From the NCBI RefSeq assembly GCF_910577345.1, contig NZ_CAJTMT010000009.1, forward strand, positions 45,912 to 109,911: DNA of 64,000 bases, in the 5' to 3' direction. Of this stretch, positions 60,369 through 64,000 are shown piece after piece. The DNA is from an uncultured Duncaniella sp. (GTDB lineage Bacteria; Bacteroidota; Bacteroidia; Bacteroidales; Muribaculaceae). Each line of letters starts with the position of its first letter. Position 1 is the stretch's first letter. The translations under genes were made by a program, and so were the position numbers. The notes below the pieces were generated by a model. It was not told the DNA's origin and did no database searches. It worked only from the letters and a program-made list of their open reading frames with translations.

Positions 60369-61718
60369 ATGACTGAAAAACGCGCTCAGTTCACCACTCG
60401 TCTTGGAGTGATTGCGACGACTGTCGGTTCGGCGGTCGGGCTTGGTAATATCTGGAGATTCCCTTTTGAGGCCGGTGTCCACGGAGGTGGAGCTTTCTTG
60501 CTCATCGACCTCTTCTTCATATTTATAATAGGTGTGCCTGTTGTGTGTGCCGAGTTCATCATCGGGCGTCACACCGGATTGAATGTCCGTGGAGCCTTCC
60601 GCGCGCTTGCTCCCGGCAAGCCGTGGGGAATCGTGGGCTATCTCGGCCTTTTGGCTTCCATATTGATTCTCAGTTTCTATTCCGTTGTGGCAGGATGGAC
60701 GCTGGAATATATCTACCAGTCGCTCACAGGTTTCGGCGGCATCAGCTCGGTCGATGGTCTCCACGACCGTTTCGACGGCTTCGCCACCTCCGACTGGCGG
60801 CCGCTGATGTGGACACTGATATTTCTTGCCCTGAACTATATCGTGCTTTCGAGAGGTGTGCAGAAAGGTATCGAAAAGATGTCAAATATCATGATGCCCT
60901 TGCTTTTCGTAATCCTCGTGGTCTTCTGCATCAACTCATTGCGTATGCCTGCCGCCGGGGAGGGACTGACATTCCTTTTCAAACCTGATTTCTCGAAAGT
61001 GACACCGTCAGTCATGCTCGGTGCCATGGGACAGGCATTCTTCTCGCTCAGTCTCGGACTCGGTTGCCTCATCACATATTCGAGCTATTTCAAGAAGGAT
61101 ACGCCTCTGCTGAAGACTGCCGGGATAATGGCCTCGCTCGACACCTTGGTGGCCATTCTTGCCGGAGTCATCATTTTTCCGGCAGTATTCACCTTCGGGA
61201 TGGAACCTGCAGCCGGACCGAAACTTGTGTTTGAAATCTTGCCCTCGATATTCATGCATCTGCCCGGCTCGATGCTGTGGTCGACACTGTTTTTCATCCT
61301 TCTCTTCCTTGCCTCGCTGTCATCGACAATATCCATGAGCGAGATCACCATAGCCTACATGACTGACGAGTTCGGCTACTCGCGCAGGAAGGCTACGATT
61401 TGCAACACCGCCGTCGCCATGGTGCTCGGTGCGGTGTGTGCCCTCTCGTTCGGAGCGTTGTCGGGATGGACGGTTTGCGGACTGACGGTGTTCAACCTTT
61501 TCGACTATCTATCGTCCAACATTCTTCTCCCCGTAGGCGGCATGATTATCTCCATCTTCGTCGGGTGGGTGCTCGACAAGAGTATCGTTCGTCGTGAACT
61601 TATCGGCAAGGACAGCGGAGTGCGTCCGTGGATGGTCACGGTCGTGGTTGCCTGTCTGCGCTACGTCGCTCCTGCCTGTATAGGGCTTGTGTTTATCTAT
61701 GGGCTCGGAATCTTCTGA
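60369..61718 (+). CDS. Sodium:neurotransmitter symporter family (NSS) transporter
   Basis: The 449-residue protein has about 11-12 membrane helices. The start TTRLGVIATTVGSAVGLGNIWRFP is the NSS signature, and AMGQAFFSLSLGLGCLITYSSY matches TM6. It is a paralogue of the protein at 19762-21141 (close in length and motif but divergent in loops). It likely imports a different amino acid; the substrate cannot be told. Monocistronic. Confidence 0.9.
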   Translation: MTEKRAQFTTRLGVIATTVGSAVGLGNIWRFPFEAGVHGGGAFLLIDLFFIFIIGVPVVCAEFIIGRHTGLNVRGAFRALAPGKPWGIVGYLGLLASILILSFYSVVAGWTLEYIYQSLTGFGGISSVDGLHDRFDGFATSDWRPLMWTLIFLALNYIVLSRGVQKGIEKMSNIMMPLLFVILVVFCINSLRMPAAGEGLTFLFKPDFSKVTPSVMLGAMGQAFFSLSLGLGCLITYSSYFKKDTPLLKTAGIMASLDTLVAILAGVIIFPAVFTFGMEPAAGPKLVFEILPSIFMHLPGSMLWSTLFFILLFLASLSSTISMSEITIAYMTDEFGYSRRKATICNTAVAMVLGAVCALSFGALSGWTVCGLTVFNLFDYLSSNILLPVGGMIISIFVGWVLDKSIVRRELIGKDSGVRPWMVTVVVACLRYVAPACIGLVFIYGLGIF

Positions 61719-61802
61719 ACTCCCTCCGGTTGCAAGGTCAGATAGAAACTTAAATAGACATAAAAAATATTTGATTATAGCTGATTATTGGAAAATTATT
61801 GT

Positions 61803-61835
61803 TAAGTTTGTGGAAACAAAGCCCGCTTCCGGCGG
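61803..61835 (+). promoter_or_regulatory. glgB promoter box and leader hairpin
   Basis: TAAGTTTG (61803-61810) fits the -7 consensus. A small stem CCCGC/GCGGG (61821-61835) follows in the leader, 54 bases before the glgB start. Confidence 0.5.
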
Positions 61836-61888
61836 GTTGATATATTCGAATTTACAATACTTCTCCGGACTAATCATCGATTCTCCCC

Positions 61889-63949
61889 ATGAAAAAGAAG
61901 ACTCTCAACATTATTAAGAATGATCCCTGGCTTGAACCTTATACCGACGCGATTGTCGGCCGTCACAACGACGCACTTGCCAAGGAAGCCGAACTCTGCG
62001 GCTCTGAAGGCACACTCGATACCTTTGCAAACGCACACAACTTTTTCGGTCTTCACCGCACTGCCGACGGAGGCTGGGTGTTCCGCGAATGGGCACCAAA
62101 CGCTACTGCCATCAATCTCATAGGCGACTTCTCGAAGTGGAAGCTTATGAAAAAATATGCCCTCAAACCGAAGAAAAACGGTGTGTGGGAAATCAAACTC
62201 AAACCTACCGATCTCCATCACGGCGACCTCTACAAGATGAAGGTCACTTGGGACGGCGGCGAGGGTGAACGCATCCCAGCCTACGCCACCCGCGTCGTGC
62301 AGGACGAGAACACCAAAGTATTCTCCGCCCAGGTCTGGGCACCCGAACCTTACAAGTGGAAGGTGCGCCGTTTCCGCCCCGACACCCGTCCGCTACTCAT
62401 TTATGAGTGCCATATCGGCATGGCTCAGGAAAGAGAGGGTATCGGCACCTACGCTGAATTCCGCGACCTTATCCTCCCGCGTATAGCAGCCGACGGCTAC
62501 AATGCCATACAGATTATGGCCATTCAGGAACATCCGTATTATGGTTCGTTCGGCTACCATGTGTCGAGCTTCTACGCTCCCTCGAGCCGCTTCGGCACTC
62601 CCGAAGAACTTAAGAGTCTTATTGACCGCGCACATGAGCTCGGCATCGCCGTCATCATGGACATTGTCCATTCCCACGCCGTAAAGAATGAGGTCGAGGG
62701 TCTTGGACGTCTCGACGGCAGCTATGACCAGTATTTCTACGGTGACGGTCGCCGCGAGCACCCGGCATGGGATTCGCTCTGCTTCGACTATGGCAAGAAC
62801 GACGTCCTCAACTTCCTCCTCTCAAACTGCAAATACTGGCTTCAGGAATTCCGTTTCGACGGCTTCCGTTTCGATGGTGTGACCTCGATGCTCTACTACA
62901 GCCACGGTCTCGGTCAGGCATTCGGAGGATATGATGATTACTACAACGGCGGTCAGGACACGAACGCCATCACATATCTCACCCTCGCCAACAAACTTAT
63001 CCATCAGATCAATCCCAACGCTATCACCATCGCCGAGGAGATGAGCGGTATGCCCGGTCTTGCCGTTCCTGTCAAGGATGGTGGCATCGGCTTCGACTAC
63101 CGTATGGCAATGGGTATCCCCGACTATTGGATTAAGGTTCTCAAGGAGAAGAAAGACGAGGATTGGCACCCGACCTCTATTTTCTGGGAGTTGACCAACC
63201 GTCGCGCCGACGAAAAGACAATCTCCTATGTCGAGAGCCATGACCAGGCGCTCGTTGGCGACAAGACTGTCATCTTCCGCCTTATCGACAAAGAAATGTA
63301 TTGGCACATGATGAAGGACGACGACAATATGGTCGTTGCCCGTGGCATGGCGCTCCATAAGATGATACGTCTGGTGACTGCATCGACCATCAACGGCGGT
63401 TATCTCAACTTCATGGGCAATGAGTTCGGCCACCCGGAATGGATCGACTTCCCCCGCGAAGGCAATGGCTGGAGCTATAAGTATGCCCGTCGCCAGTGGG
63501 ATCTCGTCGACCGCAAGGATTTGAAATATGAATTGCTAAATGCGTTTGACAACGCTATGGTCCACCTCATTTCGGGTGTCTATAATTTCCAGTCACTTCC
63601 CGTCGTGAAGCTTTGGGAGAAGGACGACGACCAGGTGCTTGCCTACATGCGCGGCGACCTCGTGTTTGTCTTCAACTTCAATCCCTCCAAGGCGTTCACC
63701 GGCTATGGAGTCCTTGCCCCGGCGGGTGAGTATGATGTCGTGCTATCGACCGACAATCCCGAATTCGGCGGCTATGGCAACATCGACGAGACTGTCAGCC
63801 ATCTCACTCAGAACGATCCTCTCTTCGCTCCCTCCGGACGTGAATGGCTCCGCCTCTACCTTCCCCCGCGTTCCGCACAGGTGCTCCGCCTCCGCCGTGC
63901 CCAGCCCGAGAAGAAAACAAGAGCGACCAAGACGAAGAAAGCTGAATGA
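61889..63949 (+). CDS. glgB: 1,4-alpha-glucan branching enzyme, eukaryote-like type
   Basis: The 686-residue enzyme creates alpha-1,6 branches in glycogen. An N-terminal CBM48 domain (FREWAPNATAINLIGDFSKW) precedes a GH13 barrel with the conserved blocks MDIVHSHA, FRFDGVTSML (nucleophile Asp), ITIAEEMSG (acid Glu) and YVESHDQAL. The GFRFDGVTSMLYYSHG block matches the GBE1/plant type more than the usual bacterial GlgB, as is known for some Bacteroidetes. A basic, lysine-rich tail (KKTRATKTKKAE) ends it. Its own promoter is likely, and a palindrome follows it. Confidence 0.92.
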   Translation: MKKKTLNIIKNDPWLEPYTDAIVGRHNDALAKEAELCGSEGTLDTFANAHNFFGLHRTADGGWVFREWAPNATAINLIGDFSKWKLMKKYALKPKKNGVWEIKLKPTDLHHGDLYKMKVTWDGGEGERIPAYATRVVQDENTKVFSAQVWAPEPYKWKVRRFRPDTRPLLIYECHIGMAQEREGIGTYAEFRDLILPRIAADGYNAIQIMAIQEHPYYGSFGYHVSSFYAPSSRFGTPEELKSLIDRAHELGIAVIMDIVHSHAVKNEVEGLGRLDGSYDQYFYGDGRREHPAWDSLCFDYGKNDVLNFLLSNCKYWLQEFRFDGFRFDGVTSMLYYSHGLGQAFGGYDDYYNGGQDTNAITYLTLANKLIHQINPNAITIAEEMSGMPGLAVPVKDGGIGFDYRMAMGIPDYWIKVLKEKKDEDWHPTSIFWELTNRRADEKTISYVESHDQALVGDKTVIFRLIDKEMYWHMMKDDDNMVVARGMALHKMIRLVTASTINGGYLNFMGNEFGHPEWIDFPREGNGWSYKYARRQWDLVDRKDLKYELLNAFDNAMVHLISGVYNFQSLPVVKLWEKDDDQVLAYMRGDLVFVFNFNPSKAFTGYGVLAPAGEYDVVLSTDNPEFGGYGNIDETVSHLTQNDPLFAPSGREWLRLYLPPRSAQVLRLRRAQPEKKTRATKTKKAE

Positions 63950-63976
63950 TTTTTAAGATTAATTTAAGCCTAAAAA

Positions 63977-64000
63977 GGTCTGACCACTAGTGGTCAGACC
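63977..64000. terminator. 24-base perfect palindrome after glgB (window edge)
   Basis: GGTCTGACCACTAGTGGTCA plus GACC is a perfect palindrome with A-run before it. A T-run, if any, lies beyond the window. Probable terminator. Confidence 0.65.

Overview
The window looks like a Bacteroidales chromosome, probably close to Muribaculaceae (inferred). Reasons: ileS, a traR/dksA-like gene, lspA and a DUF4296 lipoprotein lie in a row. Several genes have -7 boxes of the Bacteroidetes form TAnnTTTG. There are two SusC-like or TonB-dependent outer membrane proteins, a eukaryote-like branching enzyme and many lipoprotein signals.

Layout. (1) 1-16.5 kb is the right end of a prophage. It holds a LamG-type tail protein cut by the window edge, a tail fibre/adhesin, a DUF4376 protein, a lysis module (two-helix holin-like protein, M15 endolysin, spanin-like lipoprotein), a tape measure gene with a frameshifted end, a tail/baseplate protein, a structured leader with two small genes, and a tyrosine integrase next to tRNA-Ser(CGA), the likely attachment site. 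(2) 16.8-22.1 kb is core chromosome: a DUF115 protein, a glutaminase-like pseudoenzyme, a PepSY-like lipoprotein, a sodium:amino-acid symporter and a Crp/Fnr regulator. (3) 22.2-26.7 kb is accessory: an IS110-family element, a 30-bp inverted repeat, a PAS protein, and an overlapping pair made of a HEPN/Abi-like protein and a two-lobed aspartic protease. (4) 27.2-53.3 kb is mostly core: alaS, a MacA-MacB-TolC export operon, an outer membrane barrel protein, rpsF-rpsR-rplI, a NarL-type two-component pair, a TonB-dependent receptor, lspA, a dksA-like gene and ileS. One AT-rich pocket (30.4-32.0 kb) interrupts it. (5) 53.5-54.6 kb holds two small exported proteins. (6) Downstream of tRNA-Gly(CCC), 54.8-60.1 kb is an AT-rich island with a TerB / four-helix membrane protein / vWA-like lipoprotein operon, an orphan membrane-anchored alpha-helical protein, and a MntA-HepT toxin-antitoxin pair. 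(7) 60.4-64 kb holds a second symporter and glgB.

The most striking feature is at 5283-5699. The tail fibre gene ends in a C-type-lectin-like domain. Directly behind it, on the opposite strand, lie two silent alternative C-termini. All three share the core CCGGAGA in the same codon phase, and the active and first silent cassettes overlap at their stop codons. This is the layout expected of a compact shufflon (three-way invertible switch) that changes phage receptor binding. No dedicated invertase is visible; the prophage integrase is the only site-specific recombinase gene in the phage part of the window.
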